A stretch of DNA of 64,000 nucleotides from Anaerolineales bacterium (GTDB lineage: Bacteria; Chloroflexota; Anaerolineae; Anaerolineales; Villigracilaceae): the NCBI GenBank assembly GCA_030583925.1, contig CP129482.1, forward strand, positions 248,001 through 312,000, in the 5' to 3' direction. Both the position numbers and the translations under genes were made by a program. Positions within the stretch are counted from its first letter, which is position 1; every line of letters starts with the position of its first letter. The notes under the pieces are model-generated. The model searched no databases, was not told the origin of the DNA, and was given only the letters and a program-made list of their open reading frames with translations. Below, one piece after another: positions 42,968-52,102 of the stretch.

Positions 42968-44515
42968 ATGATGCAAACTGTATCTCGATCCGTTGCTGAA
43001 GAACCGTCCGTTCCCCAATTGAATGGGCAGTTCAATCTCCTGAATTTGCTTTTCGAGCGGATGCCGATGGGGGTTGCCGTGTTGGATCGTCAATACCGTA
43101 TTCAACGATACAACCCCACGTGGGGCGGTTTTGCGGCACGTTATGCGTCACGCTACAGCGCGTCGCTCGCGCCGGGCGTTGGTTATTTTGAACACCTGCC
43201 CGGCACAGAGGCGCTGGTCCTGCCGTTATTCGAACGCGCCTTAACGGGCGAGGTTGTGCATGAAAACGGAATCCGTTTGGAATCAGGCGGGACAGTTACA
43301 TATTGGAATATCGTTCTTGCTCCGCTCACCGAAAATGGGGAAACCGTAGGCATCCTGAACTTTGCCGTAGATGTGACCGAACAGACAAGGCTACAGCATA
43401 CTCTTGAACAACTTGTCGAGGAACGCACGCGTGAACTACAGGTTTTGTTGGATGTAACTGCTACCGCCAACCGTTCATTGGATTTGAAGGAAACGCTCGA
43501 AGCGACCCTTGACCTGATCGCCGCTTTGGTGGGAGCGTCCCGTTCGGGAGCGATCCTGCTCGATGAACGTACTGGCGAATTGATCCCCTACTCGCTTCGG
43601 CCAGCGCAGGATGTGGCGCCTGATGATTTGGCAAAAATGCTTTCGATTTGCCGGTCTGTCTTGGAGGGCGGTACAACCCTATATGTCGCTCCGAATCCGG
43701 AAGAAGGTCTGTATGAGCCAGGGGCGTTGATTCCGCTCAAAAGTCGGGGAAGCAGGCTGGGGGTATTGGTGATCGTCGGTTCCCAGGGAGGCGCGTTCTC
43801 GACCGCACAATTAGCGTTATTCCAATCTATCGCCGAACATCTGAGTGTCGCCATCGAGAACGCGCGGCTCTTTGCGAAAAGCGAACAACTTGCTGTCGCC
43901 GCTGAACGCAACCGCTTAGCGCGCGACTTGCACGACGCGGTCACGCAAACCTTATTTTCATCCAGCATGATTGCAGATGTACTGCCCAAAATTTGGGAGC
44001 GGAATCCCGATGAGGGCCGTCGTCGTTTGGAAGAGTTACGTCAATTGACCCGCGGCGCGCTCTCGGAAATGCGCACTCTACTTGTGGAGTTACGTCCCGC
44101 CGCGTTAGCGGATACAGACCTGGGCAATCTGCTCGGACATCAGATCAATGCCTTTATCGCCCGCACCAGACTGCAAGTCCAATATGAGTGTCACTGCCTC
44201 CATAATCCACCTGTAGAGGTCAAAGAAGCGTTCTATCGTATTGCCCAAGAAGCGTTCAATAATATTGCCAAGCATGCCGAAGCCGCGCAAGTGGCGGTGA
44301 GGTTAGATTGTCAGCCAGATCAAGCAGAATTGACCATACAGGATGATGGAATAGGCTTCGATATGCAAGCATCCAATCTCAAAGGGATTGGGTTGGGTAT
44401 TATGCAGGAGCGCGCCCTCAGTGTGAAAGCACAGCTCGAGATTCAAAGTCAACCTCATCGGGGGACTCATCTGGAATTGGTTTGGCGAACGCCGAATCAG
44501 GAGGAAGGATCATGA
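42968..44515 (+). CDS. PAS/GAF sensor histidine kinase, soluble
   Basis: This 515-residue cytoplasmic NarL-type kinase has a PAS domain (residues about 30-135, GVAVLDRQYRIQRYNPTWGG), a GAF domain (about 165-310, LDLIAALVGASRSGAILLDE), HisKA_3 with His322 in LARDLHDAVTQTLFS and HATPase (YRIAQEAFNNIAKHAEA, QDDGIGFD). No membrane segment is visible. It overlaps the next regulator by 4 bp. It may sense small ligands or redox state. Confidence 0.9.
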   Translation: MMQTVSRSVAEEPSVPQLNGQFNLLNLLFERMPMGVAVLDRQYRIQRYNPTWGGFAARYASRYSASLAPGVGYFEHLPGTEALVLPLFERALTGEVVHENGIRLESGGTVTYWNIVLAPLTENGETVGILNFAVDVTEQTRLQHTLEQLVEERTRELQVLLDVTATANRSLDLKETLEATLDLIAALVGASRSGAILLDERTGELIPYSLRPAQDVAPDDLAKMLSICRSVLEGGTTLYVAPNPEEGLYEPGALIPLKSRGSRLGVLVIVGSQGGAFSTAQLALFQSIAEHLSVAIENARLFAKSEQLAVAAERNRLARDLHDAVTQTLFSSSMIADVLPKIWERNPDEGRRRLEELRQLTRGALSEMRTLLVELRPAALADTDLGNLLGHQINAFIARTRLQVQYECHCLHNPPVEVKEAFYRIAQEAFNNIAKHAEAAQVAVRLDCQPDQAELTIQDDGIGFDMQASNLKGIGLGIMQERALSVKAQLEIQSQPHRGTHLELVWRTPNQEEGS

Positions 44516-45156
44516 CCGAAACAAAGGCTATTCGCGTGATGTTGGTGGACGACCATGCCGTTGTCCGCAGCGGGTTGAGCGCTTTTTTGATGGCGCACGA
44601 CGATCTTGAGTTGGTGGGCGAGGCTGCGAGCGGAGAGCGTGCCGTCTTATTGTGTCAACAGGTTCAGCCCGACGTTGTTCTCATGGATTTGATGATGCCG
44701 GGCATGGATGGCGTGACTGCCACGAGAGCGATCCGTGAAAAACATCCAACCGTCCAAGTGGTTGCGCTGACCAGTTTCAAGGAAAAGGAAATGGTTGAAG
44801 GAGCGTTACAGGCAGGCGCGATCGGCTACCTGCTTAAGGATGTTTCTGCCGATGAGTTGGCGGGAGCTATTCGCGCGGCGGCAATGGGCAGACCAACCCT
44901 TGCCTCGGAAGCCACCCGTGTACTAATTCAATCTACTTGTACGCCTACCGAATCCCCAGGTTCTGATCTAACTGAGCGTGAGCGCGAAGTGTTGACGCTC
45001 ATGACGGCAGGCTTGAACAATCGCCAAATTGCCGAACGGCTGGTGGTCAGCGTTTCGACCGCCAAGTTCCACGTCAGCAGTGTGCTGTTCAAACTCAATG
45101 CAACTAGCCGCACCGAAGCGGTATCCATCGCCCTACAAAACCGCCTGGTCAAGTGA
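44512..45156 (+). CDS. NarL/FixJ-family response regulator
   Basis: This regulator of about 214 residues has a receiver (VMLVDDHAVVRSGLSAFL, Asp59 in VLMDLMMPGMDG, Lys in YLLKDVSADE) and a LuxR-type HTH (LTEREREVLTLMTAGLNNRQ). The ATG at 44512 overlaps the kinase stop by 4 bp; the longer frame from 44482 is not used. It is the partner of the PAS/GAF kinase. Confidence 0.93.
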   Translation: MTETKAIRVMLVDDHAVVRSGLSAFLMAHDDLELVGEAASGERAVLLCQQVQPDVVLMDLMMPGMDGVTATRAIREKHPTVQVVALTSFKEKEMVEGALQAGAIGYLLKDVSADELAGAIRAAAMGRPTLASEATRVLIQSTCTPTESPGSDLTEREREVLTLMTAGLNNRQIAERLVVSVSTAKFHVSSVLFKLNATSRTEAVSIALQNRLVK

Positions 45157-45190
45157 CCAGATTCAAGACTGTTCCAAAGCACAACCAGAA

Positions 45191-45231
45191 AACTCTTCTG
45201 TCAGCGGATGCGGCAGAAGAGTTTCTCTTTT
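45191..45231 (+). terminator. Intrinsic terminator after the second regulator
   Basis: AACTCTTCTG (45191-45200) and CAGAAGAGTT (45214-45223) form a 10-bp stem followed by TCTCTTTT. It lies 35 bp after the regulator stop and 22 bp before the receiver gene, which may therefore have its own promoter or be read through. Confidence 0.65.
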
Positions 45232-45252
45232 AAACTGCAATCAGAATTGGAT

Positions 45253-45648
45253 ATGGAGAACGATGTGAAGACGATTTTTCTCGCGGAAGGTGAAACGCAC
45301 GTGCTGAACGCCTTACGCCTAATGATTGAACAGCAGTCAGGGATGAAGGTCACAGGCGAGGCGCGTTCGGCAGAAAGCCTGCTTGCGCAAGTTTGCCTGC
45401 AAGCCCCGGACGTTATCCTGCTGGATTGGAACCTGCCCGGTCTTCATCCCCAACGACTGATCCGCACCTTGCGTGAATGTTGCCCTGCCGCAAAACTGAT
45501 AGCGCTCAGCGTTAAGCCGGAGGATGAAAAGCTGGCAAAGGAATACAGCCTGGACAGTTTCATTTCCAAACAACTTCCGGCAGAGTCGTTTGTCGCTTCA
45601 TTGAAGCAGATGCTTGTAGTATCACACAACAAACAGGAGGGCTCATGA
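45253..45648 (+). CDS. Stand-alone receiver-domain protein
   Basis: This 131-residue single receiver domain has no output domain. Asp58 lies in ILLDWNLPG, the Ser in ALSVKPED replaces the usual Thr, and the Lys is in FISKQLP. The N-terminal acidic pair that binds Mg appears as LAEGE rather than VDD, so one Asp is replaced by Glu and Gly, an unusual arrangement. ATG 45253 is preferred over the earlier start at 45208. Its stop overlaps the next membrane-protein gene by 4 bp. It may be a phospho-sink or a protein-interaction module for the two kinases upstream. Confidence 0.8.
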   Translation: MENDVKTIFLAEGETHVLNALRLMIEQQSGMKVTGEARSAESLLAQVCLQAPDVILLDWNLPGLHPQRLIRTLRECCPAAKLIALSVKPEDEKLAKEYSLDSFISKQLPAESFVASLKQMLVVSHNKQEGS

Positions 45649-46022
45649 AAGCCTTATCCATTATTGTTGCGATCGCGCTCATTCTGCACGGACTTGTCCA
45701 CCTGATGGGAACGGTTACGTATATGAAACTCGGCACAGTGCAGGGATTGACCTACAAAACCACCTTACTCGGCGGTCGCTGGAACCTGGGCGAAAACGGA
45801 ATTGCGATTTACGGCGCGCTTTGGGCGGTTCCGGCAATCGGTTTTATCGCCGCCGCGGTTGCATTACTGGCGGGCTGGGATTGGTATCGCCCCATGCTAA
45901 CGGGTGTGGCAGTGTTCTCGTTGGCGCTCACCGCCCTGGATTGGAAAGCCGCTTTTGCGGGAGTCATCCTGAACATCATCATTCTGGTGTGGTTATGGCT
46001 TGCGCCTTTCATCGGGAAGTAG
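45645..46022 (+). CDS. Hypothetical four-helix membrane protein
   Basis: This 125-residue membrane protein has four predicted helices (for example ALSIIVAIALILHGLVHLMG and FAGVILNIIILVWLWLAPFI). It is coupled to the receiver gene by a 4-bp overlap. No family was recognised. It begins a run of membrane-protein genes that continues to about 52.2 kb. Confidence 0.7.
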   Translation: MKALSIIVAIALILHGLVHLMGTVTYMKLGTVQGLTYKTTLLGGRWNLGENGIAIYGALWAVPAIGFIAAAVALLAGWDWYRPMLTGVAVFSLALTALDWKAAFAGVILNIIILVWLWLAPFIGK

Positions 46023-46051
46023 GCTGACTCATTGAACAAAGGATGTTAATC

Positions 46052-46906
46052 ATGAACAATATCCCTACTCTCAAATGGCTTGTCCCGGCAATCATGGCGT
46101 TGACGTTGATCGCTGTGCTGATGGGACTGCTTCCCGGCGAAGGACAGCCCTACCCGCTGACCAACTTTCGCGGCGAGGAAGTGATCATCCATGCGCGCGG
46201 TCTCTATTACTGGGACACGGTCAGTTCCGTCGCCCAGATGCAAGCCAATGATCTGGTGATGCTGGTTCTTGGATTGCCCCTGCTCTCCGTTTCTCTGTGG
46301 ATGACATCCCGCGGCTCCCTGCGTGGACGCCTGCTCCTAACTGGCACACTGGGCTTCATCCTTTACACCTACATCACGATGTGTTTCGGCGCGGCATATA
46401 ACAAAATATTTCTGATCTATGTTGCATTGTTCAGCCTAAGCCTATTCGCCTTTATCTTAAGCATGATGTCCTTCGACTTGGAAACCCTGCCCGCGCGCTT
46501 CTCCGAAAGACTGCCGCGCGGTTGGATAGCAGGTTTGCTCTTCTTTGCCGCCGCGTTTCTTTCGCTGGCGTGGCTGGGACGTATCGCCGCGACCTTTACA
46601 TCAGGCGCGATCCCCGCGCTGGAAAACGTCACCAGCATGTTCATCCAAGCGATGGATTTAGGAGTTATTGTTCCCCTGTGTATTCTGTCAGGCATCCTGC
46701 TTTTGCGCCAAAGCGCGTGGGGCTATCTACTCGCTTCTGTGAGTTTACTGAAATTCCTGACGATGGGCGCCGCCGTCAGTCTGATGAGTTTTAACATGGC
46801 GCGCGTGGGAGCGCCGATCAGCGCGGTGGAACTGACGATCTTTCCGAGCATCACGCTGGCGAACCTTGTGATGGCAGCGTTGTTATTCAGGAGTATCGCC
46901 GAATGA
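46052..46906 (+). CDS. Hypothetical multi-pass membrane protein
   Basis: This membrane protein of about 284 residues has seven to eight helices (for example WLVPAIMALTLIAVLMGLLP and LGVIVPLCILSGILLL). The ATG at 46052 is preferred over that at 46043, which overlaps the ribosome-binding sequence AAAGGA. No family was recognised. It sits between the four-helix protein and a 60-aa glycine-zipper protein. Confidence 0.7.
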   Translation: MNNIPTLKWLVPAIMALTLIAVLMGLLPGEGQPYPLTNFRGEEVIIHARGLYYWDTVSSVAQMQANDLVMLVLGLPLLSVSLWMTSRGSLRGRLLLTGTLGFILYTYITMCFGAAYNKIFLIYVALFSLSLFAFILSMMSFDLETLPARFSERLPRGWIAGLLFFAAAFLSLAWLGRIAATFTSGAIPALENVTSMFIQAMDLGVIVPLCILSGILLLRQSAWGYLLASVSLLKFLTMGAAVSLMSFNMARVGAPISAVELTIFPSITLANLVMAALLFRSIAE

Positions 46907-46939
46907 GTTGAGACGAACAAGAAAGAAAGGAGAAAATAA

Positions 46940-47122
46940 ATGAATAAGATGTTTGGTCTCTACGTCGTTTTGGGAATGATTCTTGGAGCCGTCTTCGGCA
47001 TTGCGGTGGGTCAGGCGCTTGGAAATCAAATCCTTGGCTTTGTTGGAGGCGCCCTGATCGGAGTTTTCATTGGCTGGTTCAGCGCCGCGGCAGTTGGCGC
47101 TTCAAAACAAAATGGCTCGTGA
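46940..47122 (+). CDS. 60-aa glycine-zipper membrane protein
   Basis: This 60-residue protein has GGAG upstream of its ATG. It begins MNKMFGLYVVLGMILGAVFG and contains a Gly-rich helix (GFVGGALIGVFIGWFSAAA) with G-x-x-x-G spacing, as in glycine-zipper membrane peptides. It may oligomerise in the membrane. No family was recognised. Confidence 0.65.
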   Translation: MNKMFGLYVVLGMILGAVFGIAVGQALGNQILGFVGGALIGVFIGWFSAAAVGASKQNGS

Positions 47123-47186
47123 CTGTAGTTGTAAATTATAGAAGTCGTCAGGCGCTGGTTTTACATGAAATCGAAAGGATGAGTCC

Positions 47187-47819
47187 ATGAAGTCCACTCG
47201 GATTTTAGTCGAAACAATCGTTGTCGCCGTCATCACCCTGACAGGCATGTTGCTCATCCCATCCGCTAAGATTCTCTTTGCCCTCCTGCCTGTGGCGTAC
47301 CTGCTCATCGAGCGCGCTCTTCGCAAACGGACATGGAGCAATCTGGGTTTCAATGGTCGAACCTTTTGGACGAGTCTGCGCGCCGACTGGATTCTGTTCC
47401 TGTTCATGGGATTTGTGATCCAGCCCGCGACGGTGTTATGGGCAAAAGCATATTTCCCTGAGTATCTGGCTCATATTCAAGAACGCCTGCCGTTTGAAAA
47501 TGGAATCGGTTGGGGCATTCTTCTACCCTTGCTTGCCTTTTCATTGATCGGCGAAGAGATGACCTATCGCACATTGATCCAGGGTCGGCTGGCTCCATTT
47601 ATCGGTACGCCAGCCGCCATTGGCGTAGCCTCGCTCCTGTTTGGGCTGGCACACTTTGCCCCGGGACCTGTGCTGGTTGTGCTGACCGATGTCGGTCTGA
47701 TCGTCGTCTCTTCTCTGTTCTACGGCGTGATGTTTGCCCGCCGCAACAACCTGTGGGTCGTTTGGCTGGCTCACCTGTTGGGAGATGTTTTCGGTTTGAT
47801 GCTTTTGGCTTCGGTGTAA
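47187..47819 (+). CDS. CPBP-family intramembrane metalloprotease
   Basis: This 210-residue CPBP protein has about six helices. Motif 1 is IGEEMTYRTLIQGRL, motif 2 is LFGLAHFAPGP and a third conserved His occurs in WLAHLLGDVFG. It lies 5 bp before the glycosyltransferase gene, so the two are likely co-translated or closely co-transcribed. Confidence 0.85.
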   Translation: MKSTRILVETIVVAVITLTGMLLIPSAKILFALLPVAYLLIERALRKRTWSNLGFNGRTFWTSLRADWILFLFMGFVIQPATVLWAKAYFPEYLAHIQERLPFENGIGWGILLPLLAFSLIGEEMTYRTLIQGRLAPFIGTPAAIGVASLLFGLAHFAPGPVLVVLTDVGLIVVSSLFYGVMFARRNNLWVVWLAHLLGDVFGLMLLASV

Positions 47820-47824
47820 CGATC

Positions 47825-49090
47825 ATGAACGTCACCCTCTTTGCCGCAGGTTCTCAAGGCGATCTCCAGCCATGTCTTCGGTTGGGGAAAGGCTTGCAAG
47901 AATCGGGTTTCAATATCTTGCTGGCGGCGCCTTCAAATTTTGCGGGCGTGTCATATGAACAGGGCGTGCCGTTCCAGTCGTTGCGCGGGGATGTTAAAGC
48001 GATCATGTCGGGCGAAACAGGACGAGAGTTCATGGGACGAGGCGGAACAAATCCCATCCGTTCGATCCCTCCAATGAGGAAGATGCTAGGACCGATTGCG
48101 ATTCAAATGGCGGAAGATGCGCTGACCGCCTGCCGCGACGCCGATGCGCTCATCACGCTGGCTGTGTTTGCGCCTTTCGGAAAAACGATCGCCGAGATAT
48201 GCAGCATCCCGCTTCTGCTCGTCGAGCCGACGCCTGTGCTTCCCACGCGAAATTTCCCCGCGCCCGGCTTTCCGATTCAGAAAAATCTTGGCGGGATGCT
48301 CAACCGTCTTTCCGGCTTTGCGATGCTGGAGGTGATCTGGCAATGGTATCGTCCCTTCGTCAACGAATTCCGTAAACGTTTTGGGTTACCACGATTAAGC
48401 GGTTCAGATTTTTATCGCGCTCTGGTCTCCACGCCGCTGTTGGGCGCGTACAGTCTGAGCGTAATTCCTCAGCCGCAGGATTGGTCGCCCAACGTTCACA
48501 TTACGGGCTACTGGTTTCAAGATTCGCAAACAACGTGGAAGCCCTCTGCGCGACTGATAAATTTTCTGGAGCAGGGCGAGCCGCCGGTCTATGTGGGGTT
48601 TGGCAGTATGACAGGGCGTGACCCCGAACGCATTACAAAGATCGTGTTGGATGCTCTGGAAAAAAGCGGTCGGCGCGGCGTGATCGCTACCGGCTGGGGA
48701 GGCATAAATACGATCAAAACACCCGAGGATGTTTTTGTGTTGGACTCCGCTCCACACGCTTGGCTGTTCCCGCGCATGTCGGCGGTGGTGCATCACGGCG
48801 GCGCCGGAACGACCGCGGAAGGATTGCGCGCCGGGAAACCAACCGTGACCGTGCCGTTCATTGTGGATCAACTTTTTTGGGGGACGCGAGTCCACGCAAT
48901 GGGCGCGGGGACGAAGCCGATTCAAGCCCACGGGTTGACTGGTCGCAATTTGGCAGAGGCAATTCAAAGGGCGGGGACCGATCCGCTGATCAGGCGTAGG
49001 GCAGAGTCGATCGGGAAGAGAATCCGCTCGGAGGATGGAATCGGCAACGCGGTGAAGATCGCCAAAGGATGTTTGGGAGTGTCGTTATGA
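47825..49090 (+). CDS. UDP-glycosyltransferase-like protein (GT1 family)
   Basis: This is a 421-residue GT-B glycosyltransferase. The N-terminus is VTLFAAGSQGDLQPCLRLGK, typical of sterol/flavonoid/antibiotic glucosyltransferases, and the donor site lies in PHAWLFPRMSAVVHHGGAGT, the GT1 PSPG-like motif with HHGGAGT. The end GNAVKIAKGCLG is ordinary. The start is ATG 47825, 5 bp after the CPBP stop; a longer frame from 47510 reads through the CPBP gene and is ignored. It overlaps the acyltransferase gene by 4 bp. The acceptor may be a lipid. Confidence 0.85.
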   Translation: MNVTLFAAGSQGDLQPCLRLGKGLQESGFNILLAAPSNFAGVSYEQGVPFQSLRGDVKAIMSGETGREFMGRGGTNPIRSIPPMRKMLGPIAIQMAEDALTACRDADALITLAVFAPFGKTIAEICSIPLLLVEPTPVLPTRNFPAPGFPIQKNLGGMLNRLSGFAMLEVIWQWYRPFVNEFRKRFGLPRLSGSDFYRALVSTPLLGAYSLSVIPQPQDWSPNVHITGYWFQDSQTTWKPSARLINFLEQGEPPVYVGFGSMTGRDPERITKIVLDALEKSGRRGVIATGWGGINTIKTPEDVFVLDSAPHAWLFPRMSAVVHHGGAGTTAEGLRAGKPTVTVPFIVDQLFWGTRVHAMGAGTKPIQAHGLTGRNLAEAIQRAGTDPLIRRRAESIGKRIRSEDGIGNAVKIAKGCLGVSL

Positions 49091-49884
49091 AAAGCGCAGA
49101 GTATCAAACTCTCCCCTTTCCAAAAATCCGCCGCTTGATGGTGGATGGCGGATGGCTGGCGCGGCAGAAGCACTTAATCCACGGGCTGGTGGAAATGGAT
49201 GTCACCGACGCGCGCCGCCTGATTCGAGAGCATAAGATGAAGACGGGCGAGGCGCTTTCATTGACGGCGTTCATCATGGCTTGTGTGGCGCGGGCTGTGG
49301 ATGAGAACAAAACCATGCAGGCATATCGCACATGGCGGGAACGACTCGTGATCTTCGACGATGTGGATGTGAACACCCTGTTCGAGGTCGAAGCGGGTGG
49401 ACGCAGAATCATCCGCCCTCATATCCTTCGGGCGGTCAATCATAGAACCTTGCGAAACATCCATGAGGAAATCCGTGCGTTTCAAAGCGAGCATGAACGC
49501 GGACGCGAGGCGAATTTCATTGGCTGGTTTGTTCGCCTGCCTGGCTTGGTCCGCCGTTTCTTTTTGGTCGTCCTTTTCAAAAGCCCGAAGTTACTGAAGG
49601 AAATGAATGGAACGATCTCCCTGACATCTGTGGGCATGTTCGGCGCGGGCGGTGGCTGGGGTATCCCTGTGTCGAACCACACGCTTCAGATCACGCTGGG
49701 AGGCATTGCCGTAAAGCCGATTCTAAAAAATGGTCAATTGGAAAACCGTGAATTTCTGTGCCTGACGATCACTGTTGACCACGACGTTGTGGATGGCGCT
49801 CCCGCCGCGCGCTTCATTCAACGATTGAAAGAACTGGTTGAAAATTGTCATGGCATTTCTGAATTCATTGGCAAGCGCGGCTGA
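49087..49884 (+). CDS. 2-oxoacid dehydrogenase E2-like acyltransferase, catalytic domain only
   Basis: This 265-residue protein resembles the catalytic domain of E2 acyltransferases (chloramphenicol-acetyltransferase fold). The catalytic His motif HDVVDGAPAARFIQRLKEL is intact, as is SLTSVGMFGAGGGWGIPV. It has no lipoyl or E3-binding domain, and no other 2-oxoacid dehydrogenase gene is near. ATG 49087 overlaps the glycosyltransferase stop by 4 bp. Together they could glycosylate and then acylate one molecule, an inference from context only. Confidence 0.75.
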   Translation: MKSAEYQTLPFPKIRRLMVDGGWLARQKHLIHGLVEMDVTDARRLIREHKMKTGEALSLTAFIMACVARAVDENKTMQAYRTWRERLVIFDDVDVNTLFEVEAGGRRIIRPHILRAVNHRTLRNIHEEIRAFQSEHERGREANFIGWFVRLPGLVRRFFLVVLFKSPKLLKEMNGTISLTSVGMFGAGGGWGIPVSNHTLQITLGGIAVKPILKNGQLENREFLCLTITVDHDVVDGAPAARFIQRLKELVENCHGISEFIGKRG

Positions 49885-49904
49885 GATATGTGAAAGGCAT
49901 CGTT

Positions 49905-51227
49905 ATGGGAAGCCAAGTGTTGACCATTGCTATCATCGTTGAACTGGCGCTGGCGATTTACAGCCTGACGACAAAATCGCTTCAGGAAAAAACTCGAAGC
50001 GGCACGCGCATCGCTGCGTTTATCGTTTTTCTGCTTCTGACACTGGTGTCTGTGTTGGAGTGGGGGCTCCGCTGGTATGGTCTGGCTATCCTGCTATTCC
50101 TCTGGGCGGCGCATGGTGTCTTAACGCTTATCCGCAGGAAGGACGTCAGGGATTATTCGGCGCGACGCATTATGGCGAGGTTTGTCCTATCTCTGCTATT
50201 GGTGTTCCTCGCGCTGGTTCCTGCTCTGATCTTCCCGCCGCATAAACCGCTAGCTCCAACTGGTCCCTACACAGTAGCCACTGTCCGTCACACATATATG
50301 GATGAGAACCGCATTGAACAATTCTCGAAGAGTGGGGAAAACCGCAGAGTCAATGTCACGTTCTGGTATCCCCAAAATCCAAATAGTAATGAAACCTTTC
50401 CGCTGATCGTGTTTTCGCACGGAGGTCTTGGCACAGAATATAGCAACGAATCGTTGTTCCTTGAACTGGCGAGTCACGGTTATGTCATCGCATCCATCGG
50501 GCATCCATATCATGCCTTCTCGACCGAAGATGAAAACGGGCATGTCACGTTCGTAAGCATGGATTACTTTCGCCAACTCCAACAGGAGGACGCGAAACGC
50601 GATAAACAGGGAAGTTATCGCTATTATCGAGAGTGGATGGAAACCCGCACCGGCGACATCAATTTCGCAATCGATACTATTTTGGAGAAAGCCTCTACCA
50701 GCACCGGTGGTGTGTATAGCCTAATTGATGTCGAAAGAATCGGGGTCATGGGTCATTCCCTGGGCGGATCGGCGGTCTTGGGAGTCCCGAGGCAACGCAG
50801 CGACATCGACGCGGTCATGGCGCTTGAATCTCCATTTCTTTGCGACATCGTCGGCGTCGAGAACGGCGAATTTGTTTTTATCCAGGATGCCTACCCCGTT
50901 CCCGTTCTGAACGTATATTCGGACGCTTCGTGGAGCCATCTTTCCGAGTGGACGCAATACGCGCGCAATCACGATCTGCTCCTCGATCCGCAGGCGGACG
51001 CGTTCAAGCTGTACCTGCGCGGCGCGGGACACTTTTCCTTGACGGACCTCTCGTTTGCCAGCCCACTGCTTGTTCGCATCCTCGAAGGCGGGGGAACAAC
51101 CAGAGACGCCACTGCATACTTGCGGGAGTTAAACGAAGTTTCCCTCGCGTTTTTTGACCAGTATCTAAAAGACCGGGGAGACTTTAAAACCGGCCTTTAT
51201 CAGAATCTCCAAGAGGCGAATCCATGA
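49905..51227 (+). CDS. Membrane-anchored alpha/beta hydrolase (PAF-acetylhydrolase-like)
   Basis: This protein of about 440 residues has an N-terminal membrane region of three to four helices (residues about 1-110), then an alpha/beta hydrolase domain. NVTFWYPQNP and PLIVFSHGGLGTEYSNES recall PAF-acetylhydrolase/dienelactone-hydrolase proteins; the nucleophile is in GVMGHSLGGSAV and a later GAGHFSLTDL holds the His. ATG 49905 has AAAGG upstream; an in-frame GTG at 49890 is less likely. Its stop overlaps the next CPBP gene by 4 bp. Confidence 0.8.
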   Translation: MGSQVLTIAIIVELALAIYSLTTKSLQEKTRSGTRIAAFIVFLLLTLVSVLEWGLRWYGLAILLFLWAAHGVLTLIRRKDVRDYSARRIMARFVLSLLLVFLALVPALIFPPHKPLAPTGPYTVATVRHTYMDENRIEQFSKSGENRRVNVTFWYPQNPNSNETFPLIVFSHGGLGTEYSNESLFLELASHGYVIASIGHPYHAFSTEDENGHVTFVSMDYFRQLQQEDAKRDKQGSYRYYREWMETRTGDINFAIDTILEKASTSTGGVYSLIDVERIGVMGHSLGGSAVLGVPRQRSDIDAVMALESPFLCDIVGVENGEFVFIQDAYPVPVLNVYSDASWSHLSEWTQYARNHDLLLDPQADAFKLYLRGAGHFSLTDLSFASPLLVRILEGGGTTRDATAYLRELNEVSLAFFDQYLKDRGDFKTGLYQNLQEANP

Positions 51228-52060
51228 AAAATAAATACACACCTCTCATCCTGCTAAGCGCGGCTGCTCTGGCAATTTTCTTCGCCCGCGCTTGGTTGGC
51301 AAACAAATTCACAGACTGGTACACCTTCCAGGTATTCGAAACCCTGACCGTGATCGGCTCGATCTTCATGGTGTTGAAAGGCTATCGCGCTTTGCGGCGG
51401 GGCGATTGGATCGCAGCATTGGTCTTGGGTGTGGCAATCGGCATTGGGATGTTATTTGCCACGCTCTTTTCGCCCTATCCATTTTTTGGAATTGTGCGCG
51501 CCAGTTTTGGACAGGCATGGCTGCGCGGCGGCTTCACCTTTCTGTCTGCTCTGGGCGGACTCACGATCATGCGGATGGGCGGACCAGTGCCGTTCCACGC
51601 CGCGAGCGGTCATTGGCGCGAAACGGCGCGTGGAATTCTTGTGGGTTTGGCGGTCGGCTTACCGCTGGCGGCGCTGAACGCCTTCGCGTTACAACTCACA
51701 CAGGGACATCCCATCGAATGGCAAAACCCCCTCGCTTCCCTGCTGGACGCGCTTCAGCCGGGCGTGGTTGAGGAAGTGATCTATCGCTTCGCCATGTGGG
51801 GATTGCTTTGGCTGATATTACGAAACTCATTATCCCGTCAATCGGTCTGGGCGGCGGGCGCACTGGCAACGCTGGTGCATAGCTACTCACACCTTGACGA
51901 TCTGTTTTTACAGTCACCGCTGGCGGCGTTAATCATGGGGGCGGTGTTGACGTTGCTCTGGGGCTTGCCGTTGCTCATTCTGGCGCGTCACCGTGGGCTT
52001 GAATCTGCAATTGCATTTCATTGGATTCAGGATGTCGCGCGTTTTCTGATCGGCTTTTAG
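51224..52060 (+). CDS. CPBP-family intramembrane metalloprotease
   Basis: This 278-residue CPBP protein has about seven helices. Motif 1 is VVEEVIYRFAMWGLL, motif 2 is TLVHSYSHLDDLF and a third His is in FHWIQDVARFLIG. It is coupled to the upstream hydrolase by a 4-bp overlap. It is one of five CPBP genes in this window. Confidence 0.85.
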   Translation: MKNKYTPLILLSAAALAIFFARAWLANKFTDWYTFQVFETLTVIGSIFMVLKGYRALRRGDWIAALVLGVAIGIGMLFATLFSPYPFFGIVRASFGQAWLRGGFTFLSALGGLTIMRMGGPVPFHAASGHWRETARGILVGLAVGLPLAALNAFALQLTQGHPIEWQNPLASLLDALQPGVVEEVIYRFAMWGLLWLILRNSLSRQSVWAAGALATLVHSYSHLDDLFLQSPLAALIMGAVLTLLWGLPLLILARHRGLESAIAFHWIQDVARFLIGF

Positions 52061-52102
52061 CCGGAAGATTTCAACTTGAAGGATGTGAAAAAGGAGTTTC
52101 CC

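Noticed and set aside
47510..47824. N-terminal extension of the glycosyltransferase frame to 47510
   Set aside because: It overlaps the CPBP protease gene in another frame, and the conserved GT1 start is at Met 47825.
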